A stretch of DNA of 64,000 nucleotides from Hyphomicrobiales bacterium (GCA_900465915.1 UBKJ01000003.1:64144-128143); one strand, 5' to 3'. Positions 28,097 through 37,251 are shown, counted from the stretch's first letter. The notes: generated by a model from the letters alone, not told the origin. Made by a program: numbers and translations.

Positions 28097-28494
28097 GCCG
28101 GCCGCCCCGCCAGCCAGAACACGCCGCCATAACCGGCGGCGACGGCGAGGACGCAGAGCAGCGCCGAGCCGACAACGTTGAAGAGCGCGTGGCGCCTTTC
28201 GCCGTCGAGCATCAGGTTGAGGCTTTGCAGGCAGAAGGAGGAGACGGTGGTGTAGCCGCCCAGGACGCCCACCACGACGAAATCGCGAAAGCCGTCGCTG
28301 GCGAAGAAACCGTCCAGCGTCGCGCCGAGCCCGGCCACGGCGCCGATCGCCAGCGCGCCGCTGACATTGACGACGAAGGTGCCCCAGGGAAAGGTCTCGC
28401 CGATTCGCCGCCCGACGAAGCCGGAGAGGAAAAAGCGCATGACGCCGCCGATGAAGCCGCCGACAAGGACGAGAAGGATAGCTTCAAGGCTCAT
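28093..28494 (-). CDS. crcB: CrcB/Fluc fluoride channel subunit
   Basis: A 133-residue Fluc subunit: [31 protein letters not shown], and [16 protein letters not shown]. Tyr-Thr-Thr-Val replaces the Phe-Thr-Thr-Phe of the partner, so the two subunits are not redundant copies. The start ATG 28494 follows the upstream DUF190 gene by 29 bases. Translationally coupled to the second crcB. Confidence 0.95.
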   Translation of the reverse strand: MSLEAILLVLVGGFIGGVMRFFLSGFVGRRIGETFPWGTFVVNVSGALAIGAVAGLGATLDGFFASDGFRDFVVVGVLGGYTTVSSFCLQSLNLMLDGERRHALFNVVGSALLCVLAVAAGYGGVFWLAGRPA

Positions 28495-28523
28495 GCGGTC
28501 CCGATATCCCCGGATGGAAGCGC

Positions 28524-28853
28524 CTAAGGCGCCCGTTGCAGCACGTTGACTTTCTCGAGCGTCATCAAACAGTTTTCGGCCATCCGGCGCAAGTGAGGCA
28601 TGAACTCCTCCAGCTTTTCCTGCGCGTCGACGATCTCGACGATCAGCGGAAAATCCTGCACGGCCCAGAAGGCCGCGCCCGAATGCCGCACGGCGGAACG
28701 GCCGTAGCCGAGCTGGCCGCGCAGCACGGTCGCGCCCTTCATATGCGTCTCGCGCGCTTTGCGCACGATGGCCTCGTGCAGCGGCCGGCCGCCGAAACGG
28801 TCGTTCTCGCCGATGAAAATCCGCAGCAGGCATTCTTCCGCGAAGTGGTTCAT
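28524..28853 (-). CDS. DUF190 family protein (first gene of the crcB operon)
   Basis: A 109-residue DUF190 protein: LLRIFIGENDRFGGRPLHEAIV, GATVLRGQLGYGRSA, and FPLIVEIVDAQEKLEEF. ATG 28853 has gggag upstream. With the copy at 27324-27665 and the domain fused to the CLC-F antiporter, the island carries three DUF190 domains, all tied to fluoride transport genes. No fluoride aptamer is visible ahead of this operon. Confidence 0.9.
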   Translation of the reverse strand: MNHFAEECLLRIFIGENDRFGGRPLHEAIVRKARETHMKGATVLRGQLGYGRSAVRHSGAAFWAVQDFPLIVEIVDAQEKLEEFMPHLRRMAENCLMTLEKVNVLQRAP

Positions 28854-29085
28854 GACTGTGAACTCCCGATTCCGAAACGCATTTTACGCCTTTCGCGCGG
28901 CGGAGGAAAATCACGCCGCGCCGATTGCGGAATCCGGTGGCCAAACCCGAATTAGCGGCGCATATTAGGGACGCCTTTCCTATGTAGGGACATCGGCTGG
29001 ACGCTCTTTCACAGGCTTGCGAAACGGTTCGATATTTTCGCTTGCAAGCGCGTCACGGATGTCCTAGCTTCAAAAAAACGATAAA

Positions 29086-29095
29086 AAAACGTTTT
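29086..29095 (+). promoter_or_regulatory. Operator-like palindrome AAAACGTTTT
   Basis: A perfect 10-bp palindrome with central CG, the core symmetry bound by LacI family proteins, lies about 20 bases before the LacI-family start codon. It may be the autoregulatory site. Confidence 0.35.
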
Positions 29096-29116
29096 ACAGG
29101 GGAGGAATCCGATCGC

Positions 29117-30172
29117 ATGAGCGAAGGTGCGGCATCGATCCGTGACGTGGCGAGAATGGCCGGGGTCTCCCTCGCGACCGTCTCCAACGTGCTGACGGGC
29201 CGCAAGAAGGTCAGCGCGGAGCTGGCCGCGCGGGTCAAGGCCGCCGTCGAGGCGCTGAACTATCGCGCCGATCCTCTCGCCTCGCTGCTGCGCTCCGGCG
29301 ATCCGCGCATGGTCGCGGTCCTGGTGCCCGATCTCGACAATCCCTTCTTCACGGCCATCGTTTCCGCGGTGGAGCGCTGCGCCGGCAAGGACAATTACGA
29401 GGTGATCGTCGCCAGCTCCTGCGGCGAGGATTCGATGGAGCGCGCCAAGCTCAAGGCGATCCTGGCCTGGCGTCCGGCCGGCCTGATCGTCATCCCCAGC
29501 TCCGACGCCTTCGCGGGCCGCGACCTGCTGGAGGCCTCCGGCACGCCCTATGTCATGGCCGACCGCGTCGCGGGCGCCGCCGACGCCGACACGGTGTCGA
29601 TCGACAACGAGGAGACGGGCGCCGCCGGCGCGCGCCACCTGATGGAGCTCGGCCACCGCCACATCCTGGTCGCGGCCTCGTCGCTGCGGCTCGAGAACAT
29701 CCGCCAGCGCTGCGCGGGCGCCGCCAGCGCGCTGCGCGCCGAAGGGCTGGACGAGCCGGTCGTCATCGAGCTCGGCCTTTCCACGGAGACCGGCTGCCGG
29801 CTGCTCTCCGAATGGTTCGCCCGCTCGCCCGCGCCGACCGCCGTGCTGGCGCTGACCAATTTCACCACGCTGACCGTGCTGATGGCGGCGGCCGAGCGCG
29901 GCCTGCATATCCCCGAGGACCTGTCGCTAATCGGTTTCGACGACTACGCCTGGATGCGGGCCCGCAATACGCCTTTGACCGCCATCGCCCAGCCGGTGGG
30001 CGAGATCGCGCGGGCGGCCTGGGAAGGGCTCAACCGCAGGATCAAGGGCGACCGCTCGCCCGCCGCCCATGTCCGGCTGCCTTGTGAGCTGCACGCGCGC
30101 GCCTCGACGGCGCGGCCCGGGCTCAAGCGGGCGCGGTCGCGCCGGCCGGCGGAGGAGGCCGCGGCGGGATGA
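29117..30172 (+). CDS. LacI family transcriptional regulator of the sugar locus
   Basis: A 351-residue regulator with an N-terminal helix-turn-helix (SIRDVARMAGVSLATVSNVL, about 7-26) and a periplasmic-binding-like sensor domain (VAVLVPDLDNPFFTAIV onward, to IGFDDYAWM and hinge). ATG 29117 has ggggaggaa upstream. It is followed by a sugar ABC importer and D-psicose 3-epimerase. In Agrobacterium a LacI-type protein (PsiR) controls a psicose gene set, so this is the likely local regulator. Confidence 0.9.
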   Translation: MSEGAASIRDVARMAGVSLATVSNVLTGRKKVSAELAARVKAAVEALNYRADPLASLLRSGDPRMVAVLVPDLDNPFFTAIVSAVERCAGKDNYEVIVASSCGEDSMERAKLKAILAWRPAGLIVIPSSDAFAGRDLLEASGTPYVMADRVAGAADADTVSIDNEETGAAGARHLMELGHRHILVAASSLRLENIRQRCAGAASALRAEGLDEPVVIELGLSTETGCRLLSEWFARSPAPTAVLALTNFTTLTVLMAAAERGLHIPEDLSLIGFDDYAWMRARNTPLTAIAQPVGEIARAAWEGLNRRIKGDRSPAAHVRLPCELHARASTARPGLKRARSRRPAEEAAAG

Positions 30173-30257
30173 GTTTGACTATCGAATGAAACGCCGACCC
30201 AAATCCGGGCGGCCTGCGCGGGCCGAGAAACCCGCGCCAATGGGAGGAGAATGGACT

Positions 30258-31256
30258 ATGATCGATAAAATGCGGCGCGCCCTGCTCACCGGCGCCATGA
30301 GCCTCGCCCTGGTCGGCGTCGCCGGCCTGGCCCATGCCGACGCGCAGAATCCGGTCATCGGCGTGGTGGTGAAGCTCGGCGGCAGCCCGTGGTTCAACGC
30401 CATGGAGCAGGGCATCAAGAAGAGGTCCAAGGAACTCGGCGTGAAGGCCTTCATGGTCGGCCCGACCAGTCCCGATCCGGCGCTTCAGGTCCGCGCCATC
30501 GAGGACCTGATCGCCCAGAAGGTCGACGTGATCGGCGTCGTGCCGAACGACGCCGAAGTGCTGGAGCCGGTGCTGGAGCGCGCCCGCGCCGCGGGCATCA
30601 AGGTGCTCACGCATGAATCGCCCAAGCAGAAGAACACCGACTACGATTTCGAGCTGGCCTCCGCGCAGGGCTTCGGCGAGGCCTATGGCAAGCGGCTCGT
30701 CGACGCGCTGGGCGGCAAGGGCGAATATGCGGTCTTCGTCGGCTCGCTGACGGTGCCGCTGCACAACGCCTGGGCCGACGCGGCCATCGCCTATATCAAG
30801 AAGAACGCCCCCGACATGAAGCTCGTCGGCGACCGCTACGGCGTGGCCGAGGACGTCGACAAGTCGCGCAGCACCGCGCTCGACCTGATGCGCGCCAACC
30901 CGAACCTCAAGGGCTTCCTCGCCTTCGGCAGCCAGGGCCCGATCGGCGCCGCGCGCGCGGTGAAGGAGAAGCATCTGGGCGGCAAGGTGCTGGTGCTCGG
31001 GCCCTTCTCGCCTGGCCAGGGCCGCAAGCTCGTGCATGAGGGCGTGCTGACCGGCGGCTTCATGTGGAACCCGGCGCTCGCCGGCGAGGTCTTCGTCACC
31101 CTCGGCCAGATGGTCGCCAAGGGCGAGAAGGTCAAGGACGGACAGGACATTCCGGGCCTCGGCGTGGTCCATCCGGACGGTCACAACCTCATCGTGAACG
31201 AACTCGTCGAGCTCAACAAGAGCACGATCGACGACCTGGCGAAGATGGGTCTCTGA
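30258..31256 (+). CDS. Sugar ABC transporter, periplasmic substrate-binding protein
   Basis: A 332-residue type I periplasmic sugar-binding protein with a signal peptide (ALLTGAMSLALVGVAGLAHA, cleavage before DAQNP). IGVVVKLGGSPWFNAMEQG, VGPTSPDPALQVRAIEDLI and DVIGVVPNDAEVLEPVL are typical of the ribose/rhamnose/autoinducer-2 group. ATG 30258 has gggaggag eight bases ahead. The ligand is probably a ketose or polyol given the neighbouring epimerase. Confidence 0.92.
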   Translation: MIDKMRRALLTGAMSLALVGVAGLAHADAQNPVIGVVVKLGGSPWFNAMEQGIKKRSKELGVKAFMVGPTSPDPALQVRAIEDLIAQKVDVIGVVPNDAEVLEPVLERARAAGIKVLTHESPKQKNTDYDFELASAQGFGEAYGKRLVDALGGKGEYAVFVGSLTVPLHNAWADAAIAYIKKNAPDMKLVGDRYGVAEDVDKSRSTALDLMRANPNLKGFLAFGSQGPIGAARAVKEKHLGGKVLVLGPFSPGQGRKLVHEGVLTGGFMWNPALAGEVFVTLGQMVAKGEKVKDGQDIPGLGVVHPDGHNLIVNELVELNKSTIDDLAKMGL

Positions 31257-31282
31257 TCCTTCTTTCCGTTCACGCCATGAAC

Positions 31283-31310
31283 GCGCATCCGGCATGGCGG
31301 CCGGATGCGC
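31283..31310 (+). other. Intercistronic hairpin after the binding-protein gene
   Basis: GCGCATCCGGC (31283-31293) and GCCGGATGCGC (31300-31310) form an 11-bp perfect stem in the gap between the binding-protein and ATPase genes, with no T run. It likely stabilises the binding-protein mRNA or reduces read-through. Confidence 0.6.
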
Positions 31311-31341
31311 GGCCGATGGAGCCATATTCAGCGAGCTTACG

Positions 31342-32877
31342 ATGGCCAACATCCATGCAAATCCGGAGACGGAGCCGGCGGCCGCGTCCGCCGTCCCCCT
31401 GCTGCAGATCGAGCACGTCTCCAAGCAGTTCGGCGGCGTCAAGGCGCTCGACGACGTCAAATTCGACATCATGCCGGGCGAGGTCCTGTGCCTCGCGGGT
31501 GAAAACGGCTGCGGCAAGAGCACGCTGATCAAGATCATCACCGGCGTCTACAAGCCCGAGGCCGGCGCCTCGATGCATTTCATGGGCCGGCCGATCAGCG
31601 ATCTCAGCCCCGCCGTGGCGCGCAGCCTCGGCATCCAGGTGATCTGGCAGGACCTGGCGCTGTTTCCCGAAATGTCGGTGGCGGAGAATATCGGCTTCGA
31701 GCGCAATCTCGGCGGGCGTCCGCGCCTCGTCGACTACGGCGCGATGCGCGCCGACGCGGAAAAGATCCTGACCCGCCTCGGCGTCACGCTCGATCTCGAC
31801 GCGCCGCTGCGCACCCTGCCCATCGCCCAGCGCCAGATCGTGGCGGTGGCCCGCGCGCTGGTTAGCACGGCGACGCTGGTCTTCATGGACGAGCCGACGG
31901 CCTCGCTCAGCCACGCCGAGACCGAGGCGCTGCTCGCCATCATCCGCAGGCTTTCCGCCGAAGGCATCTCCGTCGTGCTGGTGAGCCACCGTCTCGCCGA
32001 GGTGCTCGACGTGTGCAGCCGCGTGACGGTGATCCGCGACGGCAAGCTGGTCGGAACCTTCCCGACCACCGGCATGACCCAGACCCGGCTCACCGAGCTC
32101 ATGACCGGCAAGACCTTCGACTATGTGGTCAGCAGCCGCGACCATTCGGCCAAGCGCTCGGTGCTCGAAGTCTCGCACTTGACGCGGGCGGGGCAATATG
32201 AGGACGTGTCGATCAATATCCGCGAGGGCGAGATCGTCGGCCTGACCGGGCGCCTCGGCTCCGGCCGCACCGAGCTGGCGCTGAGCCTGTTCGGCATGAC
32301 GCAGCCCGACGGCGGCGAGATCCGCCTCGACGGCAAGCCGGTCCGCTTCGCGGGCAACCGCGACGCCATCGACGCGGGCATAGCCTATGTCTCTGAGGAC
32401 CGGCTGACGCTCGGCCTGATCCAGCCGCAATCGATCGAGGAGAACGCGGTCATCTCGGTGCTCGACACCCTGCTCGACCCCAAGCCGCTCATCTCCTTCA
32501 AGAAGCGCGACGCGCTGGTCGGCAAGTGGATCAGGGACCTCGGCGTCAAGAGCGGCAAGCCCAGCAACGCCATCTCCACCCTGTCCGGCGGCAACCAGCA
32601 GAAGGTGGTGCTGGCCAAGTGGCTGTCCACCAATCCGCGCCTCCTGATCCTCGATTCGCCGACCGTCGGCGTCGACGTCGGCGCGCGCGCCGGCATCTTC
32701 TCCATCGTGCGCCGGCTCGCCGACGAGGGCATGGCGATCCTGCTCATCTCGGACGAGATTCCGGAAGTCTATTTCAACTCGGACGTCGTCCTGCACATGC
32801 GCGACGGCCGCATCATCGGCCAGTACCGGCCGCAGGACGTTGAAATCGACGCCATTGAGGAGGCAGTCCATGCGTAG
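31342..32877 (+). CDS. Sugar ABC transporter, double ATP-binding protein
   Basis: A 511-residue protein with two ABC domains in tandem, as in RbsA/XylG. The first has Walker A GENGCGKST and Walker B LVFMDEPTASLS. The second has a degenerate Walker A (GRLGSGRTE), signature LSGGNQQK and Walker B LLILDSPTVGVD. ATG 31342 is preferred because the earlier ATG (31294) falls in the intercistronic hairpin and would add a non-homologous tail; neither has a strong SD. Confidence 0.92.
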   Translation: MANIHANPETEPAAASAVPLLQIEHVSKQFGGVKALDDVKFDIMPGEVLCLAGENGCGKSTLIKIITGVYKPEAGASMHFMGRPISDLSPAVARSLGIQVIWQDLALFPEMSVAENIGFERNLGGRPRLVDYGAMRADAEKILTRLGVTLDLDAPLRTLPIAQRQIVAVARALVSTATLVFMDEPTASLSHAETEALLAIIRRLSAEGISVVLVSHRLAEVLDVCSRVTVIRDGKLVGTFPTTGMTQTRLTELMTGKTFDYVVSSRDHSAKRSVLEVSHLTRAGQYEDVSINIREGEIVGLTGRLGSGRTELALSLFGMTQPDGGEIRLDGKPVRFAGNRDAIDAGIAYVSEDRLTLGLIQPQSIEENAVISVLDTLLDPKPLISFKKRDALVGKWIRDLGVKSGKPSNAISTLSGGNQQKVVLAKWLSTNPRLLILDSPTVGVDVGARAGIFSIVRRLADEGMAILLISDEIPEVYFNSDVVLHMRDGRIIGQYRPQDVEIDAIEEAVHA

Positions 32878-33874
32878 TCTCGGCATCGGCTCGACCGAGC
32901 GCTGGCTCATTCTCGTGATCCTGATCATGGGCGTGTTCCTCAGCCTCGCCACCTCCACCTTCCTGACCCTGTCGAACCTGTTCGACCTTCTGAACACGAG
33001 TTCGGTCAACATCATCTTCGGCGTCGGCCTGCTGGTGGTGCTGATCGCCGGCGGTATCGACATCTCCTTCGCCGTCGCCGCGTCGATCGTGCAATATCTG
33101 ACCGCGCTGACGCTGGGCGAGATCGGCGGCGGCAACTGGGCCATCGGCTTCATCCTGGCGAGCTTCTTCGGAACGGCGCTGGGCTGCTTCAACGCCTTCT
33201 GGATCTACCAGTTCCGCATCGTCTCGATCGTGGTGACGATCGCGACCTACAACCTGTTCTTCGGCCTTCTGATGTTCTTCACCGGCGGCTCGTCGCTCTA
33301 CGACCTGCCCGACTGGCTGACCACCTCGGTGACGCTCGTGAGCATGGACACCAGCGCCGGCCACGCCGAAATCTCCATCCTCGCGCTGGTGATGGCGCTC
33401 TGCGTCGCCGCCACCTGGCTGCTCCTGCGGCGCACCAGCACCGGGCGGCAGCTCTACGCCATGGGCGACAATATCGAGGGCGCGCGCCGCGTCGGCGTCA
33501 ATCTCGGCGCCATGCATTATCTCGCCTTCGGCTGGCTCGGCCTGATGGCGGGCATCGGCGGGCTGATGCAGGCGCATTACGCGCAGGAAGTCGTGCCCAC
33601 CGCGCTCTACGGCCGCGAGCTCGACGTGCTGGCGGCGGTCGTCCTGGGCGGCGCGCGGCTCGGCGGCGGGCGCGGCACCATCCTCGGCGTCATCCTCGGC
33701 ATCATCCTGGTGGCCATGACGCAGAACGGGCTCAACCTGCTCGGCATCTCGCCCTACGCCTTCAAGATGATCATCGGCGTCATCATTCTCGTCGCCATCA
33801 CGCTGTCGAGCGACGGCGTCGGCAAGCTCATCGGCAACTGGCGCGGCGCGCCCAAGCGGAGGACGGCCCAGTGA
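32870..33874 (+). CDS. Sugar ABC transporter, permease
   Basis: A 334-residue RbsC-type permease with 8-10 hydrophobic helices, starting RSLGIGSTERWLILVIL and containing GGIDISFAVAASIV, RRTSTGRQLYAMGDN and VVLGGARLGGGRGTILG, typical of the family. ATG 32870 has gaggagg upstream and overlaps the ATPase gene by eight bases. It probably pairs with the next permease as a heterodimer. Confidence 0.92.
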   Translation: MRSLGIGSTERWLILVILIMGVFLSLATSTFLTLSNLFDLLNTSSVNIIFGVGLLVVLIAGGIDISFAVAASIVQYLTALTLGEIGGGNWAIGFILASFFGTALGCFNAFWIYQFRIVSIVVTIATYNLFFGLLMFFTGGSSLYDLPDWLTTSVTLVSMDTSAGHAEISILALVMALCVAATWLLLRRTSTGRQLYAMGDNIEGARRVGVNLGAMHYLAFGWLGLMAGIGGLMQAHYAQEVVPTALYGRELDVLAAVVLGGARLGGGRGTILGVILGIILVAMTQNGLNLLGISPYAFKMIIGVIILVAITLSSDGVGKLIGNWRGAPKRRTAQ

Positions 33875-34875
33875 CTGTTCAAACCAATGTGCGGCCGGGC
33901 GCGATCCGGTTCGTCGATCCCGAAATCGGCGCGCTGCTGGCCCTGCTCGTCTTCGTCTGCCTGGTGTTCAGCCTGACCTCGTCGAGCTTCCTCAGCGCCA
34001 CCACCTTCACCTCGGTCGCCTTCCAGCTGCCGGAGCTGGGCCTCTTGACGCTCGCGATGTTGATGCCGATCATCTCCAACGGCTTCAACCTCGCCGTCAC
34101 TTTCACCGCCAATCTCTCCGGTCTCGCCATGGCGGCGACCCTGCACGCCTTCGGCGGCGTCGACGCCGGCGCGCTGGCCATCGTGCTCGGCGTCGCCGCG
34201 GCGCTGGCGACCGGCTCGGCGGTGGGCTGGCTCATGGGCATGATCATCGCCATCACCGGCGCGCATCCGATCCTGGTGTCGCTGTCGATGATGATCTTCG
34301 TGCGCGGCCTCGGCGAGTTCCTGACCCAGGGCGGCGACATTTCGGGCATGCCCGACGCCGTGCAGGCGATCGGGCAGGGCGTGCTGTTCGGCATACCGGC
34401 GCCGATGTTCGTCTTCGTCGGGGCGGTGCTGCTGTGGTATGTGGTGATGTCGCGCACGCGGCTCGGCTTCACCACCCGCATGGTCGGCTCCAACCTGGAG
34501 GCGACGCGCTATTCGGGCATCTCGACCCGCCGCTCGCTGACGCTGATCTACACTCTCTCGGGCCTGATGTGCGGGCTCGCCGGCGTCGTCATGCTGGCGC
34601 GCTTCAACTCGGTGCGCGTCGGCCATGGCGAGGCCTATCTGCTCATCACCGTTCTGGGCTGCTTCCTCGGCGGCGTGTCGCCCAATGGCGGCTTCGGCCG
34701 CGTGCTGCCGGTGGCGATCTCGCTCGTCATCCTGCAGGCCATCGCCTCGGGGCTGAACTCGCTCGGCGCCAACCAGCATCTGGCGACCGCGCTGTGGGGC
34801 GGCTTCCTGCTTCTGGTCATGGTCGTGCGCTCGCTCTGGACCAGCGGTTATTTCCAGTTCCTGTCGCGGCGGTGA
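33871..34875 (+). CDS. Sugar ABC transporter, permease
   Basis: A 334-residue second RbsC-type permease; LLTLAMLMPIISNGFNLAV, GWLMGMIIAITGAHPILVSL and LGGVSPNGGFGRVLP are family features. It starts with GTG at 33871, sharing GTGA with the stop of the preceding permease, which indicates coupled translation of the pair. Confidence 0.92.
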   Translation: MTVQTNVRPGAIRFVDPEIGALLALLVFVCLVFSLTSSSFLSATTFTSVAFQLPELGLLTLAMLMPIISNGFNLAVTFTANLSGLAMAATLHAFGGVDAGALAIVLGVAAALATGSAVGWLMGMIIAITGAHPILVSLSMMIFVRGLGEFLTQGGDISGMPDAVQAIGQGVLFGIPAPMFVFVGAVLLWYVVMSRTRLGFTTRMVGSNLEATRYSGISTRRSLTLIYTLSGLMCGLAGVVMLARFNSVRVGHGEAYLLITVLGCFLGGVSPNGGFGRVLPVAISLVILQAIASGLNSLGANQHLATALWGGFLLLVMVVRSLWTSGYFQFLSRR

Positions 34876-34915
34876 TCCCGCCCGACGGCATTCTTTCATC
34901 CAATCGGAGGCGTAA

Positions 34916-35782
34916 ATGAAATTCGGCATCTATTATTCGTACTGGGAGCAGGAGTGGAGCGCGGACTCCCTGAAATATGTCGAGAAGGTCGCCAAGCTCG
35001 GCTTCGACATCATCGAGATCGCCGCGCATCACCTCAACAACTATAGCCCCGAGCATATCGCGGCGGTGGCCCGCGCCGCCCGCGACAACGGCATCGCCAT
35101 CACCGCCGGCCTCGGCCCCTCCAAGGAGCGCAACCTGTCCTCCCCCGATCCGGAAGTGCGCAAGGCGGGCCGCGCCTTCTTCGAGCAGACGCTGGACAAT
35201 CTCGCCAAGCTCGACATCCGCAGCATCGGCGGCGCGCTGCATTCCTACTGGCCGATCGACTATTCCAAGCCGGTCGACAAGGCGGGCGACCGCGCGCGCG
35301 GGCTGGAGGGCATCTCCAGCCTCGCCGATTTCGCCGCCGACCGCGGCGTCACGCTCTGCCTCGAAGTGCTCAACCGCTTCGAGAATCACGTCATCAACAC
35401 CGCGCAGGAAGGGGTGGATTTCGTGCGCGAGGTCGGCAAGCCCAACGTCAAGGTGATGCTCGACACGTTCCACATGAACATCGAGGAAGACAGCTTCGGC
35501 GACGCCATCCGCACCGCCGGGCCGCTGCTCGGCCATTTCCACACGGGCGAGAACAATCGCCGCGTTCCCGGCAAGGGCCGGCTGCCCTGGCACGAGATCG
35601 GCGCCGCGCTGCGCGACATCGGCTATGAAGGCGCGGTGGTGATGGAGCCCTTCGTCAAGATGGGCGGCCAGATCGGCAGCGACATCAAGGTCTGGCGCGA
35701 CCTCAGCGACAACGCCGACGAGGCGAAGCTGGACGAGGACGCCCGCCGCTCGCTGGAATTCTCGCGCTTCGTCTTCGGCTGA
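34916..35782 (+). CDS. dpe: D-psicose (D-allulose) 3-epimerase
   Basis: A 288-residue TIM-barrel ketose 3-epimerase. From recall it aligns almost without gaps with the Agrobacterium tumefaciens enzyme (IYYSYWE, KLGFDIIE, GALHSYWPIDYS, RFENHV, HFHTGE-NRRVPGKGR). The Mn/substrate residues Glu150, Asp183, His209 and Glu244 are all present. It interconverts D-fructose and D-psicose, and D-tagatose and D-sorbose more weakly. ATG 34916 has cggagg upstream. It lies directly after the sugar importer, so the imported sugar or its oxidation product is likely a 3-epimeric ketose. Confidence 0.95.
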   Translation: MKFGIYYSYWEQEWSADSLKYVEKVAKLGFDIIEIAAHHLNNYSPEHIAAVARAARDNGIAITAGLGPSKERNLSSPDPEVRKAGRAFFEQTLDNLAKLDIRSIGGALHSYWPIDYSKPVDKAGDRARGLEGISSLADFAADRGVTLCLEVLNRFENHVINTAQEGVDFVREVGKPNVKVMLDTFHMNIEEDSFGDAIRTAGPLLGHFHTGENNRRVPGKGRLPWHEIGAALRDIGYEGAVVMEPFVKMGGQIGSDIKVWRDLSDNADEAKLDEDARRSLEFSRFVFG

Positions 35783-35851
35783 CCGGGACCGATATGCGGT
35801 TGGCCTGCGAAGGCCGGCCGCGCTTTCTCATTTTCATGAAAGGATAAGCCG

Positions 35852-36400
35852 ATGACGCTCTATCAAAAGGCGCTCGACGAACTGGCCGGCCCGCTGAACC
35901 GGCTCGACGACGCCGCCGTCGACCAGGCCGTGCGCACCATCGCCTCCGCCCGGCATGTCTGCGTCTATGCGGGCGGCCGCGAAGGCCTCCAGGTGCGCGG
36001 CTTCGCGATGCGCCTGTTCCATCTCGGCCGTTCCGTGTCGGTCGTGGGCGACATGACGACGCCGGCGCTCGGCCCGGGCGACCTGTTCCTCAATGTCTGC
36101 GGTCCGGGCGAAATCTCGACCGCCGTCGCCCTCGTCGGCGTGGCCAAGGCCGCCGGCGCGAAAGTGCTCGTCGTCACCGCGCAGCCGGACGGGCGCGTGC
36201 CGAAAATGGCCGATGAGGTGCTGGTGCTGCCGGCGCAGACCATGGCCGACGACCAGGGGCCGGGCGCTTCCGTGCTGCCCATGGGATCGGTTTTCGAGGG
36301 CGCGCTGTTCGTGATGTTCGAGGTGATGATCCTCAAGCTGAAGGCGCTTCTCAACGTGTCCCCCGAGGCGATGCGGGCCAACCACACCAACATGGAATGA
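35852..36400 (+). CDS. SIS-domain sugar isomerase, 6-phospho-3-hexuloisomerase-like
   Basis: A 182-residue SIS-fold protein of HxlB length. RHVCVYAGGREGLQVRGFAMRL (sugar-phosphate binding, GxR), the FLNVCGPGEISTAVALV loop, and DEVLVLPAQTMADD are visible, as is a C-terminal helix. HxlB enzymes convert arabino-3-hexulose-6-phosphate to fructose-6-phosphate. No HxlA synthase partner is here, so it may instead handle a C3-epimeric hexulose phosphate made from the imported sugar. Follows the epimerase in the operon. Confidence 0.75.
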   Translation: MTLYQKALDELAGPLNRLDDAAVDQAVRTIASARHVCVYAGGREGLQVRGFAMRLFHLGRSVSVVGDMTTPALGPGDLFLNVCGPGEISTAVALVGVAKAAGAKVLVVTAQPDGRVPKMADEVLVLPAQTMADDQGPGASVLPMGSVFEGALFVMFEVMILKLKALLNVSPEAMRANHTNME

Positions 36401-36446
36401 GCATGGCCGTCCCAATGAACGCAGCCGGAAACGAGAGGTTTTGACG

Positions 36447-37184
36447 ATGGCCGACAATGAAGGTGAATTCGGGGGCCGCAGCGTTCTCGTCACCGGCGCG
36501 GGCAAGGGGATCGGGCGCGCGACCGCGAAGCTCTTGGCGAAACGCGGCGCGAAGGTCCTGGCGCTGAGCCGTTCCGAGCAGGACTTGGCGTCGCTCGCCG
36601 CCGAGATCGGATGCCGGACCATCGCGGCCGACCTGGCGGATCCCGCCATGCTCGACGCGGTGCGCGCGGCAGGTCCCTTCGACCTGCTGGTCAACTGCGC
36701 CGGCACGACGACGCTCGAACACTTCGTCGACACCTCGCTCGAGACCTTCGACCACATCATGATGGTCAACGCCAAGGCGCCGATGCTCCTGTGCCAGGAA
36801 TATGCGAAGCGGCGGATCGAGGCGAAATTGCCGGGATCGATCGTCAACGTCTCCAGCGACGCCTCCTTCACCGGCACCATCGACCACGCCGCCTATTGCG
36901 CCTCGAAAGCCGCGCTCGACGCCCTTTCGCGCGTGGCGGCGGTCGAACTGGGCCGCCATGGCATCCGGGTGAATTGCGTCAATCCCAACATCACCCTGAC
37001 GGACATGGCTCGCAAGGCCTGGAGCGACCCCGAGCGCGCCGCGCCGCGGCTGGCGCGCATGGCCATCGGCCGCTTCCTCGAAGTCGACGAGATCGCCGAG
37101 ACCGTGGCGTTCCTGCTCTCCGACCGCGGCTCCGCCATCACCGGCGCCGCCCTGCGCGCCGACGGAGGTTTCGCCATCACCTGA
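36447..37184 (+). CDS. Short-chain dehydrogenase/reductase (carbonyl / L-xylulose reductase-like)
   Basis: A 245-residue classical SDR: TGAGKGIGRATAK (NAD(P) binding), NCAGTTT, catalytic Ser (NVSSDAS) and YCASKAA. It resembles the DCXR-like polyol/ketose reductases by its layout, but the substrate cannot be set from sequence. ATG 36447 has gagagg eight bases ahead; the TTG two codons earlier is less likely. It belongs to the plus-strand sugar locus. Confidence 0.85.
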   Translation: MADNEGEFGGRSVLVTGAGKGIGRATAKLLAKRGAKVLALSRSEQDLASLAAEIGCRTIAADLADPAMLDAVRAAGPFDLLVNCAGTTTLEHFVDTSLETFDHIMMVNAKAPMLLCQEYAKRRIEAKLPGSIVNVSSDASFTGTIDHAAYCASKAALDALSRVAAVELGRHGIRVNCVNPNITLTDMARKAWSDPERAAPRLARMAIGRFLEVDEIAETVAFLLSDRGSAITGAALRADGGFAIT

Positions 37185-37251
37185 ACCATTCCCGGCGAAG
37201 GCGCGAAGGAGTATACATCGATCTCGCCGTCCTTCGCCCGGAACTGATCCC

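Noticed and set aside
28854-29000. Possible third fluoride riboswitch ahead of the DUF190-crcB operon
   Set aside because: No GCTGATGACTCC or AACCGCC element on the minus strand; only a GC hairpin and a plain SD are present.
31294-31341. Earlier ATG start for the double ATP-binding protein
   Set aside because: This ATG sits in the loop of the intercistronic hairpin and adds residues without similarity to the family; ATG 31342 is preferred.
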